From positions 1 to 64,000 of the forward strand of contig CANNZV010003161.1 in NCBI GenBank assembly GCA_947561585.1: a stretch of 64,000 nucleotides of DNA. Direction: 5' to 3'. The stretch comes from Caprella mutica. Lineage: Eukaryota; Arthropoda; Malacostraca; Amphipoda; Caprellidae. The translations under genes were made by a program, and so were the position numbers. Below, one piece after another: positions 1 to 12,579 of this stretch (position 1 is the first letter of the stretch; every line of letters begins with the position of its first letter). The notes under the pieces were generated by a model. That model saw only the letters and a list, made by a program, of their open reading frames with translations. It was not told where the DNA came from and made no database searches.

Positions 1-919
1 CATGCAGGCCTTCTTTTTAAATTAATTATAAACAAATTTCCACAATTTTTAACACGGATTATATCTAGCTATCTTTTTAATAGAAAAGCTAGAGTAAGAA
101 TAGGAAATTTTTTAGGGCCTGCTTTTAACCTAGAATGTGGAGTTCCCCAAGGGGGATGTCTTTCTCCCACTCTTTTTAACTATTATACGCATGATATCCC
201 AAAGACCACGTCCATTTTTAACGAAAATATAATATATGCTGATGATATTACTCAAATTATAAATTATAAATCCGAAAAATTCTTAAATAAAATAACTGAA
301 AATGAAGTAAACAGCATAAATAATTTTGAAAAAGTTTGGAAAATAAAAACAAACCTCAAAAAATTCCAAATTATCCCACTAGGAGGGAAAAGGAAAAATA
401 AGATAAAAATTAATGATAAAACAATAGAATATTCAGATTCGGGAACTACTTTAGGAATGACCATAACAAAAACAGGCTTCACCACTCATGCAAAAAACAG
501 AATAGCAATAGCAAAAGCATCAATCCCAAAACTCTACTCCCTAATTGACCTCTCCCCATCAAACAAAAGACTCATCTATCTTACAATGATCAGAAGCAAA
601 CTCTTGTACCCCATAATTCCCCTACAAACCAGATCAAAAACATTAACTAATAGGTATACAAATAGTTCAAAATAAATCAGCAAGAATAATAACTAAGACA
701 AGATTAAGATACCGAAAAACTAACAAGTATGTAAATGAAAAAGCAAATCTACCAGCAATCAATACAGTATTACACAATAGAGCTAAAGAAATATGGCAAA
801 ATATAGAATTAACAAATAATCAAAAACTATTATTAACAATAAACGAAACTAAGGAAAATCAACTATTTAAATCTAGCAGAAATCTCTGCAAAAACGAAAA
901 TATCAATCCAATATATTAA
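1..919 (+). pseudogene. Non-LTR retrotransposon reverse transcriptase, C-terminal part, frameshifted
   Basis: The frame is open from the first base to a stop at 673-675. It shows RT motifs: GVPQGGCLSPTLF around 130-177 and the catalytic YADD at about 235-246, then a thumb-like stretch. The frame then shifts by +1 near 650; the shifted frame continues with the usual tail (VQNKSARIIT) to a stop at 917-919. The upstream RT, endonuclease and ORF1 lie outside the window. It is a Jockey/CR1-like non-LTR element by motif only; the clade is not certain. The frameshift makes it non-functional. It ends 470 bp before the H4 start codon, where an H3 gene would be expected in a standard histone unit. Confidence 0.85.
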
Positions 920-1703
<784 letters not shown>

Positions 1704-1735
1704 GAAGTTTATCTTCATAATCTGCGGAGTTTTAA

Positions 1736-1750
1736 GGGCCCTCTGGGCCC
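1736..1750 (+). terminator. Histone mRNA 3' stem-loop of H4
   Basis: The palindrome pairs GGGCCC (1736-1741) with GGGCCC (1745-1750) around a 3-nt loop TCT. It starts 33 nt after the H4 stop, where SLBP-bound stem-loops lie. The usual metazoan element is 16 nt with a 6-bp stem and 4-nt loop; this one is 15 nt. H2A carries the same shortened form, so it is probably real and not decay. Confidence 0.85.
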
Positions 1751-3113
1751 GCCTAACATCTACAAAATTCAAAGTTTTTATGATTCATTCATCATCATAT
1801 ATATAAATGTGTGCACACCTTGCCCTAATTAGAGAAAAAAAAGCTGTATATCATCAGCTTCGTGATTTGCTGTTTCCACAACAAGGCCAATTATCGTAGG
1901 TAGGAATAAATAACAACATCAGGCCAAATTGTATTCCATTTTTTTCAATTAATTCAGAAGAATATTATAAATAACATTAGTTGTACAATAAAATAACAAA
2001 GAATAATGTATACTTACTGTCTTAATCAATCCATTTGCATTACTGTGAATGAATATACTCTAAAATACTGACACAGGCAGAATAGTAATAAGCTAACATA
2101 CATTGAAAATGATTCGCATCCAGATTGATAATGAGAATTGTCAAATGAATGCGATCACAGTAGTGTGGTATACCAAAAAAAAAATATATAAAGAACAACC
2201 TATGGTTAATAAATGAAACATATGACAAACATTTTTCACACAAGAAACGAACAATAAAGTTAAGATTGCACTGTGAAATGTTTTATATTATATTATTGAT
2301 TGTCAAAAAAATTGCCTTCTTTTTATTTATTAGAAAATACATGGACAGACATTCAGACAGAATATATTCAAAGACTTGCATGTATGAACTACAATCGTTA
2401 TCATTGATGATCGTTCAAATCAACTTTCATACAATAAAAAATGGTAACAACACTAAATAGAATTGATATAATATCCATTTGATATCGAAAGAATGCACAA
2501 TTTCAATATAAATTGGCGTATGCACAATCTATGTTTTCAGTCAGTGTCCTTTATATCCAATCCTATTTTTATGATTCATAATTGACCTTGCTGAGAAAAA
2601 AAAATTCTTACTTTTTGAATTGCAGATTATTCATATTGATTGATAAATATCTTATATTGGTGGATTGATTGAAGAATTATTATACGTAAATATATATACA
2701 AACAAATACTGAACTCTGGACTATTTGTGTATAGAAATTTAATATATACACTTGAAAATAATTTTATGAATTCATACTGCTCCTAACTTATCTCTGTCTA
2801 ACAACCTTATAATACGTATATATAAGGTTTGAATTCTGTTGACATGATAGAATAAATGTATAGTTTATTAAATCATCAGCAAATTCTTGTTTTCTATAGG
2901 TAGGTAGGTAGGTAGGTAGGTACACATATTTTTGTAGCTATTTCAAGTTTCTAGCACTTACTTGTCTTATATCTATTATGTTAATGCCATAGAAATATAT
3001 AGAAAGGAAGCATATTCAGAATAATTTTTCAAAAATAGTAATACAAATAAGTGGGGAATATATCCTACCTACCTATCCTATAGGAATGAACTTCATTGAA
3101 ATTTGAATAAAGG
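1751..3113. other. H4-H2A spacer, AT-rich
   Basis: I see no gene here. The spacer holds A/T-rich unique sequence and a (TAGG)n microsatellite at 2897-2922. Short open frames on both strands have no recognisable protein features. Confidence 0.6.
2897..2922. repeat. (TAGG)n microsatellite
   Basis: There are about six and a half perfect TAGG units. A similar run occurs at 7707-7730. Confidence 0.95.
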
Positions 3114-3289
3114 GTAAGTTCCGAATTATCGATCGCATTCACATAAAAAAAAACTCTAGGCAGATAGGATAGGTATCACATGTTCCGACCGATTAAAAGA
3201 ATATAATTATCATTATTTATAATACGGTTTTTTTTTTTGACTGACTGACTGACCGAAGATGTGGTATCGGCCGATAATTTGGAACTTAC
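3114..3289. mobile_element. MITE, 176 bp, GTAAGTT-type termini
   Basis: The 22-bp terminal arms at 3114-3135 and 3268-3289 match at 19 of 22 positions (core GTAAGTTCC.AATTATCG). There is no coding content. A second member is at 36903-37041 and a lone end is at 7369-7390, so this is a dispersed non-autonomous family. It sits in the H4-H2A spacer. Confidence 0.75.
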
Positions 3290-3719
3290 GCCGTATCGAA
3301 TACTACTTCTTCCTTTGAAGTTAGTGCACACACAAATCTACATTTTTAGGTCGGTCAGTAAGTAAGTACGATGTTTTATTCTTAATAACTTAACTTATCT
3401 TTCTTTTGAAGAATTATTTGTTTTTTCAGTGAGGATATATCATTATTTATTTAATTCATTGAGCTGTACTTCCTTCATATGCTTTTAAGTGTAATGCTCT
3501 CTTATATATAACTCATTAGAAGAATTAACATTCTACAGGAATGTGTACGTGAATTTGGCATATACCTTCAATCACGATGAGAGTTTTTAAAATAACATCT
3601 ATCTGGTCTGGAATATAGCATTGAATTTATACAACAAACATAATTAGGTTGCTGCTTGTTCATATATTTTGATTGATTGATGATGATTCATAATCATTTG
3701 AATTTGAAAGAAATAAGGC

Positions 3720-3734
3720 GGTCCCAGAGGGACC
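3720..3734 (-). terminator. Histone mRNA 3' stem-loop of H2A
   Basis: On the minus strand GGTCCC pairs with GGGACC around a 3-nt loop TCT, 24 nt after the H2A stop codon. Its flanks (TTAAGG before, CCGCCT after) resemble those of the H4 element. It has the same shortened 15-nt form. Confidence 0.85.
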
Positions 3735-3758
3735 TTAATGTTGAAGAGGAAAAGACAT

Positions 3759-4435
<677 letters not shown>

Positions 4436-5090
4436 GAAAAATGAAGCTATTTTCTACCTGGGATAGACTACTGCCTTCGCAGACTGTATTTGGAAGAGAT
4501 TGCAAAGTATCGTCAGCTCAAACGCCACCTGTATGTTGATTCTCCTGCTGCATCAGAGCGGTTAGCAACTAAGCCAGCAACCTACGCACCCCCCCCCCTC
4601 AGTTTCAGAAGTTCAGGGCCTCTGGCCCACATTCAATGATCAATGATTCCCCTTACAATCCCTTCCTTCTTTCCACTGAGAGGTGCTATAGCCGGTGGGA
4701 GTTTAGGAACACTTCACTTAAAAGTGTGAAGCCTGGCTCCATGCTGCATAACTGGTGGTGTAGAGAGCCCCAGGTAACTGCCCTAAGCCGGTGTCTCTCA
4801 GTGGGTTTAGATTAGTTTAATCTCTTAAGCTAGGTAGAATAATACATACGTTTAGGGTTTTCAACTTCTTAGTCTTCTCCGTTTATCCCTTTTTTCTCTA
4901 TCAGATGTCGCTAGTGGGAGAGTAGGATGCCCAGTAAGTGGATTCGTTCAGGCCTTACGGTATTACCCATTTAACGTAGTCGGGTACGAGCATGAAGCTT
5001 ACTGGGTTCTCTCGCTGGGTAATAAGGCATCCTTTTATGAATTGTTCTTCGATTTTTAATCTGATCATATTCTCCTCAGTTGTAGGAGAA
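4436..5090. other. Unassigned segment with a nested inverted repeat
   Basis: A plus-strand frame of about 65 codons runs from about 4445 to 4640 (IDYCLRRLYLEEIAKYRQLK). It reads like protein but I do not recognise it, and it has no clear start or splice sites. At 4924-5033 nested inverted segments occur: AGGATGCC with GGCATCCT outside, and a GCCTTA..TTACCCA arm with its complement inside. I see no gene. Confidence 0.35.
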
Positions 5091-5095
5091 TAATA

Positions 5096-5144
5096 TCTGG
5101 AGACAAAACCATAAATTGGATCTGGAGACAAAACCATAAATTGG
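5096..5144. repeat. 25-bp tandem duplication
   Basis: There are two near-perfect copies of a 25-bp unit beginning TCTGGAGACAAAACCATAAA. Confidence 0.9.
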
Positions 5145-5906
5145 TTATCCATTAAGACATTAGATATGATTACGCATTTCTAGAGAAATTGTTTAGATAA
5201 AGTTATTTCCCTTCTACTAACTGTCCTTGTACGTTAAGCCAGTTGAGGGTTCAAAATTATAAGGTTACTAAAATTAAGGATATAGTTTTTAAATAAAAAT
5301 AATGTATACTAAAGTAGTTTTGGAATAGAATGTTTATAAAAAAATACAATTACTAATTTTGGCGTCATTTAACGAATATATTTAAAATAAATAAAGTTAC
5401 TGATTATGATGAAAATAAGACAAACAAGAATAATATTCTACCGCCCGCACATAATTTTAACGTCTAAATTACTTGCGGATATTTCTGCTAAGATTACTAG
5501 CTCATTGATTGGCTATGGAAGCATTATGATCGACCAATAAGAGACGGGCGAGAGGTGTGGGGGTGGTTATTTCAAAATTAAAATAGGAATTTCAAACAAG
5601 CAGTAATAGCTAGAGCTTCGTAAATTAAGTTGAAGCTGCTGAAGATTTTAAAAAGGAATAGTCTATTATGCTTTATTTTCAAACTCTTATCTCACAGGTA
5701 TACCTAACCAAAGACTGAAGATGCTTCAAAGCGAAATGCTGTGAAGAAAATTAATCGACGACCAACCACTTCTCAGGTTACCTATATTACCGTTCAGTTC
5801 TTCTACAGGTTTCTTTTAAACGTTAATATGTTTAGTGACGTTTATTTGTTTGAAGGTTATTCTTGGGTCATCATTAAATAAATAATACATTAATATAGGT
5901 GGGCAG
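5145..5906. other. Non-coding AT-rich segment
   Basis: I see no gene or recognised element in this stretch. Confidence 0.5.
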
Positions 5907-6409
5907 GTATACGAAAGACAATATAAGATAGACGCTCAACTTGATTGGGCACATGCAAAAATAATAACAACCAATCCAATCAGAAGCGATCAGTAGTATA
6001 CGTCACACCAAACAATAATAAACGTACGACCCCCAGCCCCCCCCCCCTTGAAATTCACAGAAGGATAATCTTTAGTCTTTACGTGTGAAGTCATTAGAAA
6101 TATAAATATTCTCTACTGATTAGGGATCAGAGAACTAATTACTTTATTATTAATTAAGTTTACAAGATCGCATATGTGTGTGGTTCAATTTAGTATTTTG
6201 AATATAATGTACCTTCTATTCGGAGAACAACATAACAAGCGAGTATAAACCTATATAGGTAGGATATTGTCTTAGACGACACTAAGTTGTAGGTATACCT
6301 TAACGCTGATTGGCTAGAAGTTGGGTCAGAGTGCTGACGTCAGTGCAAACATACTCTGTATTTTATAACATGGAGTTGAGCGTCTATCTTATATTGTCTT
6401 TGGGTATAC
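5907..6409. mobile_element. MITE, 491 bp, with candidate GTATAC target duplication
   Basis: Perfect 28-bp terminal inverted repeats (5914-5941 and 6374-6401) begin AAAGACAATATAAGATAGAC. The sequence GTATAC occurs on both outer sides (5907-5912 and 6404-6409), one and two bases from the arms, and is the likely target duplication. There is no open frame inside. It is non-autonomous, and the superfamily cannot be assigned from this copy. Confidence 0.85.
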
Positions 6410-8116
6410 AATAGCATCATCGGATATATTAGTGACATAGTTTAGGTATTATAGGTAATTTAATTTTCAAAACAATTGACGAAATATTTCACGGTATATA
6501 GTATTCTACCATATTCAATATTATATTATATATCGACCCTCTGCATATTTCTCTGATTGCCCATATTTCAGTTCCTTGCGTGTGAGCATTTGTGTATATT
6601 TTCTAAATGTTCCCACATGTATATGTATGTATATATAATCTGATGACTTATCGAAGGAAGGAGTGAGTATTTATATAAATATAGGTTGTATCCATTTGAC
6701 TAAATAGTAGTATCACATAAAGCGCGTAAGGAAATATTCAATATTTATAAAACATGTTATGGTTATCTATTCTTCAATATAATTATTTAATTTGAATTAA
6801 GTTTACTCTCACTAAATATTTTCATCTGAACTTAAATAGAGTAAAACCTTGAAAAATAACCAGGCACTCATCTGTTAATATTCTTTAATGTGTCTATGAT
6901 CTCTTATTATCTTATTATGGTAGGTGTACTATTTTTTTTTAAAGAAAAGAAATAAGAAAAAAAAATTCAGTGCGTACGCGTTCACGTAAGCTTTCTTTCT
7001 GCAAATAGTTATGAAGAATTCATAGTTATATTGTTATATAGTTATATTATAATTGTTATTTTAAATGATAATTACATACTAATTTTCCATCATCATAATT
7101 GTGGAATTTAATAGAGTAATTTGAGCTCAATTCTTTTACGACAAGTTCACACACTAAACAGAAAGCAACGCATAAATTGACTGAAATTAAACTATTCACA
7201 TCTTAATATTATTCAATTTCTTTTAAATGGTCTTTCTTTATGATTTGTTTATCTTATTTTCAAGATGATATGATATTTGATTGCAAATATTTAGTGTTAA
7301 ATGAAGTCGAATGAAGAAATTTGTTAAGAAAGAAATAATATAAGCGTTTGTTTGAATTGTCAATTAGGGTAAGTTACGAATTATCGATCAGTGAGTGTCA
7401 TATCTTCGATTAGCTTCACCTAACCGTCCCAACAGACTGTAATTATTGCAGGTTCTACCTTAGCTTTAAGAGAAAATATTTGAATAGTATGGTATCAGGT
7501 AATTTAAAATGAGTTTCTATATAGGTAGCTAGATACTATTTAGTCAATCAAATTGAACCTAACTACCTACAACTAGGCACACTGAACCAAATACTTAGAC
7601 AGCACATTGAACATAACTAGACACACCGAACCTGTACTTTGATAGGTACACTACTTTGTAGTTACCTACCTCAATAGTTACATTGTACCCCTATTAGTAC
7701 TTCCATGGTAGGTAGGTAGGTAGGTAGGTACACACACTGTCCTTTCCTATGAACATTGTAAAAATAGAGGTACATGTAAACTTTATGTTATTATGAATTC
7801 TTTATAAGATGTATCAAGTATCAAGTGCTATATTAATCAATTTGTTTACATTCTTTTCTACTTGAACCTCTGCCCTTTAATAGCTTATAATTACCTACAT
7901 TCCTTGAATTATCTAATTGCTTATATGATATTGGTTTCTACCTACTTGAAATTGAAAGCTACCTGTCTAAAATCTCACATTTCATTTAAGACTGACTTTT
8001 TTGATAAAATATACCGCATTAGATCTTGCTGTAGCTTGTTAGTTATAATTTAGTGTGGTACAGCAAACTAGAATCCTTAACAATGAATATTACTGTGGGC
8101 TGAAGTGTACCTCTAC
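6410..8116. other. Non-coding AT-rich segment
   Basis: I see no gene. It holds a lone terminus of the GTAAGTT MITE family at 7369-7390 and a (GGTA)6 microsatellite at 7707-7730. Confidence 0.5.
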
Positions 8117-8540
8117 GGGTGTAGGTCATAAGCCCCCTCGGTCAAGAGCCCCCCCGGTCAAGAGCCCCCCCGGTCATGAGCCCCCCTAGGTCATAAGCCC
8201 CCCCGGTCAAGAGCCCCCCCGGTCACGAGCCCCCCTGTTTTTAAATCCTTATTTACCTATATTATTTAATCCTTATTGACACTTTTGTAGTTCATTTACT
8301 GATTAGACATAAACTATATGTATATCGGGGGTCGTGCCGCCCCCCGAACCCCCCTGCCAGGTCATCAAACAATCATGAAGTGTGCAGTACAACAATCTAG
8401 CGGATACAACAAACTACATTAGCAACTCTCAGTTATTTCTATCTAAGTAGTTCTTCATTTGTTTAACTAGGTAAATAAGGATTAAAAACACATGGAGGGG
8501 GGGGGGGGCTCGTGACCGGGGGGGCTCTTGACCGTACCCC
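8117..8540. mobile_element. FB-like element A with C-rich repeat termini
   Basis: The left end (8117-8235) is an array of about seven 15-16-bp units of the type GGTCAAGAGCCCCCC. The right end (about 8496-8540) is the reverse complement. Inside the arrays the arms go on (TTTTTAAATCCTTATTTACC and its complement), so long inverted repeats are built partly from tandem repeats. The core at 8351-8417 is a module shared with other elements at 35.8, 36.0, 38.1 and 42.2 kb. No convincing 9-bp duplication was found at this copy. Confidence 0.7.
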
Positions 8541-10519
8541 ACAGTCTACAGCCTACTCAATACCTACCGTTGATACCTAATTGTGGCCTAAAATTTGTGC
8601 TCCTGCTCCTCTTCTCTAAAACTAACTTACAGTGTACGTTCCTTGAATTATGTTTGCCTGAAATCGCTTTAATATCATTCATCTAATTTTCATTTCTTGT
8701 TCATACAGATTCCTTCCTCAATCAGGAGTTCTTCCTTATTTGTTTTAAATTCTTTTATAGTGACAATCAAAAAAAAAATGCTTTGAAAGAAAGCCTTTGA
8801 TATGCCCGAAATATTTATTATGATTTTTGCCGTTACCTTTTTCGCGCAATTTCTTTCGGACGACATTTGTGGGACCAGATTTGTGATGAGCGTGAGTGAA
8901 AAAGCACATCAGATAACCTCCCTCCCCTACAGTTCTCTCTCTCACTTTTTAAAGGTAAAACTCTACTGAGGTTAGGAAGCTTTATTGTTTTGTTTTGTTG
9001 TGCATGCATGACATGGCATGTCTAAATGTTCTTCCTTTAATAAATTGAAATCTATTCACACCTCGTGAAACAACTTGTCCATACGCATCTTTTGGATTAC
9101 ATTATTTGAAAATTTCATAACGGGCTTTCGGACAATATGGCGTGATGCACATGGTAAATAAGTAGAAGTATACTAAGTACAATATTGGACCATCCGAAAA
9201 TACTACATGGACATGACATCGATTAAAACGAGTGACGTCACACTAGACTAGTTATTTCCAAATAAAAATTGTGCTTGCTATTATTGAGTTAAATGTGCAT
9301 TTTCATGTCATGGAAATTAACTTAAATAGAATATTGTTTTTATCACATATATAATTTTCAGCTTAATAGAATAGCCTTCAAAATCTCCAGTATAGTAAAG
9401 GTGACTGAAGGATTAATTTCCATTTATCTGATTAAATAATAATTTTTATTGAAAATTTCATTCGTCAAATTGTGCTTAATATAACATAATACTATATGCA
9501 ATCAGGTTTATTTGTTAGATAGATAGCACTCATTTGAGTGCTTCGTTGTAAATACAATAGGTTACTAGGTTCCACCTTACATTTTAAAAGTTTGTAAATA
9601 TGCCAACTTATAAGTTCCAGCCTGGTTAAATAAAAGTTATCTAGGTTACTAGAAGCTAACGACGAAACATATTGTTTATTGACATGTTCTATCTATATTT
9701 ACTTGCTGCACCTATATAATTCCCATTTTGACATTAATTCATCTGATTTTGTGTGACTACATAGTTTTTGAAGACCGGAATCAAGTACACCATTAATGAG
9801 TTTAGTATACTACTATGGTATACTATACTATGGTAAAATTTTAGAAATCTGTCTGATTCCAGTCCAGTTTAAGATTCTTATAAAAATTAATTTTATTCAT
9901 GAAAATTTTCCGAATTAATTTGATAATTATTAGAACTTTTCAGAGGTCTCCAAATTTCTAATGAATAAATTTCTTCAAACGGGGGTTAGGTGCATTCATA
10001 TTTCATATCCATTTCATATTTTAAAAAGTATTTTGAATTTTTAGAAACGGACGGACACCGGATTATTTTTCTCCCAAAAATCTATCCGTGTAGTAATTTT
10101 GAGGAAAATCTATCTGTTGAAAAAAAGTTATTAGCAGCTCATATGAATTGCGGTCACTGGTGCTTTGTTTCACAATCCTTAGTAAATGGCTACATTCGTG
10201 GAGTAGCTTCTCTGCATCCATGAGCTTGTCACCGACGGTGGTAGGTGACTTTATTCATGGAGCCACTTTCCCTTCTTCTGTCTGACTGCTTCTTTCATTC
10301 CCTTGTACTTATTTTTCTTTTATGGCCTTTGTTTCAAAGAAGACGTTAAACCCACATTACATTAAAATAATATTCAATGAATGGATGCCATAATTTCATT
10401 ACCGAGTACCCGAACTGAGGTGATAAATTTTTAACTACAATTGTACTTTTTTTACCATGTTGATTATTCTTTACTGCTAGTTGAAGTCTTAGATTTTAGA
10501 GTTAGCTAAATAAAAAGAT
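8541..10519. other. Non-coding segment
   Basis: I see no gene. A tract near 10335-10370 (GACGTTAAACCCACATTACA) resembles the tail of SINE or RTE-type repeats as I remember them, but no complete element could be bounded. Short frames, such as one at 9990-10223, lack protein-like features. Confidence 0.4.
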
Positions 10520-10922
10520 TTAATAATCGGATCATTCCCATTTGGCGACTAGCAACAAATTTAATTTAAATATTTTTTTTAGGTACTTTCTTTTGTACAT
10601 AGAATCAGATAATCATACCGTTTTTGGTGGAAACTAATAGTTTTTGAGATATGAGGGTGAAGTTGTTTATTACCTACAATTACGTATTACAAAAGGACTG
10701 AGAACTTCGAAAAAAAACTCGTTTTTCACGCCACTTCTTGATCAAAGATAGCCAAAGTAATTTCACTGAATGAAAACACGAGTTTTCTCAAAGTTCTCAA
10801 AACTTCAGTAATATATAGGGAAGGAATAAATAACTTCAAACCATCATATCTTAAAATGTATTATGATTTTCAGATTCTATGGAGAAAAATACATATAAAA
10901 TAGAAAATTTAAATTAAATTTA
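10520..10922. mobile_element. Short inverted-repeat relative of the 34-42.5 kb FB-like element
   Basis: The left arm starts near GGATCATTCCCATTTGGCGAC and continues through TTTTTGGTGGAAACTAATAG. The right arm is its degraded reverse complement and ends short, near 10920. Both match the terminal arms at 34065-36290 and 41999-42529. This copy lacks the insertion at 34161 and so shows the empty site. It has no coding content. Confidence 0.6.
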
Positions 10923-12103
10923 GTGAATTTGTGCATATTTCAAGAGTTTATAATATGCATGCACGTGCGCATATATGCTAACCGAGAAATATGCTCTTCT
11001 TGGTCAATTTTTAACATGAAAATGTCTAATCTATGCCGTTTTCTTCTGGGACCCCCTGCATAGAAAACAATTGATCACATTTTATTAAATTAAAGTTTGT
11101 AGGTGTAGGTGGAATGTTGAAACTACAAATTTAGTAATAAATATTATGACACTTGGTATTTAGTAAATACTAGTAGCTATTGATAAATAAATGAATAGGT
11201 ACAATTATTTTAGAGTTGTAGCTACTACTCAGAAGATGTCAAATCTTTTAGCTCGTATATATGCATATAATTTATTTTAATAAGTAATTAAACACGAAAC
11301 GGTTTAAATTTATCATTTAATAACTTAATGTCGCTGCTTATAGCTGGAGGTACTTTAAGTTTAAAGGGAACCGAACCGAACCGCTGATCTAACAAGATGG
11401 TTTATGATTTTCGAGTCATGTCATCATGACTAAAGTAATGAACGGAATGTGATATTTGAATGTTGAATATTTTAGAACTTTAGAAGACTATGTTTGGCTG
11501 ATGGAAACATTTACTCCTCTTCTTTCTTGTGATCTAGAACGGTGTTTTCCCAGTCCAGTCAGTACAAAAAAAAACCAGGAGATTCACTATTGGAAACCTG
11601 AAATACCATTTAATAATAAAGTCCAATTCTACTGTTTGAAATTGAATGTGTATATTTGAAATTGACTTACTATTAAAAAAGTCTAAACTTGTGATTAGAC
11701 CTTCGTTTTATTGTCAGATCCATTCAAACCACCAAAGTAGAGTTTCATTCAATACTACATAAATATATATACAGATTAACTTTTTATTTTAAATTCCGTA
11801 GTTAACTTTGAGTGGGCATGTAATATGTACACTATATTGAATAATTTCTGGCATATAAAACGCATATTTCAAATATGCATTTTGGTTCAGCATATATGCA
11901 CATTGACTTTTTGCATATTATATATGCAGAAATAGGCATATAATATGCTGCATATCGCGTCAAAAATTATGCATATTGTCACATCCCTCCTTATTTGTCT
12001 AGTCATAAAATGCAATGCTACCCAGATATAACTTATTTGTTTTTTGCTGTTATGTTATTTGAGTTTAATTGGTTTCGGTTTCATCTGCATGTTTACGGTA
12101 GGT
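10923..12103. other. Non-coding AT-rich segment
   Basis: I see no gene. The 11.8-12.0 kb part is rich in GCATAT repeats. Confidence 0.5.
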
Positions 12104-12579
12104 AAACCTCGTAGTAGACCAGCCTCCTATTAGACCAAGAAATTTTTTAAACTATATATTGGACACACAATTTTTGTTACCTGGCAGTTATTCTATCTAG
12201 TGTAAATATTACAAGGAGTAATAATTACAATACTGTTTTAAAGATAAATTTATAATTTGAATAATGTATTATGTTTATTTAAGGCAAAATTGGTTTTAGA
12301 TTTAATGGTAAAGTCTGCTGAAAAAAATAATGTGTAAAGTTATAGAAAACTAGATACAGTGAAGACTGACTATTATAATTTCATACAATAATTTAATTGA
12401 AGCAAAAACTTCATACTGTTTCTGAATTTGTTTCCTTTCAAAATTGGTGAAAAACGCAATATTAAAGTCATCGCTTTACTTTTAAAGAAAACGATTTTGG
12501 TCTAGTAGGAAACTAATAGAGTGAGTTTTTTACTAAACCAAACAAACTTGGAACGTAACTCTGGTCTACTACGAGGTTT
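12104..12579. mobile_element. Inverted-repeat element with AGACCA terminal repeats
   Basis: The left end carries AAACCTCGTAGTAGACCAG followed by CCTATTAGACCAA. The right end carries the reverse complement of both (GGTCTAGTAGGAAACTAATA and CTGGTCTACTACGAGGTTT). It is about 476 bp. The terminal motif is repeated inside each arm, as in the FB-like elements. No clear target duplication. Confidence 0.6.

Noticed and set aside
8110..8549. A perfect target duplication for the C-rich element at 8117-8540
   Set aside because: TACCTCTAC and ACAGTCTAC agree only in the last five bases; this is not enough to claim a duplication.
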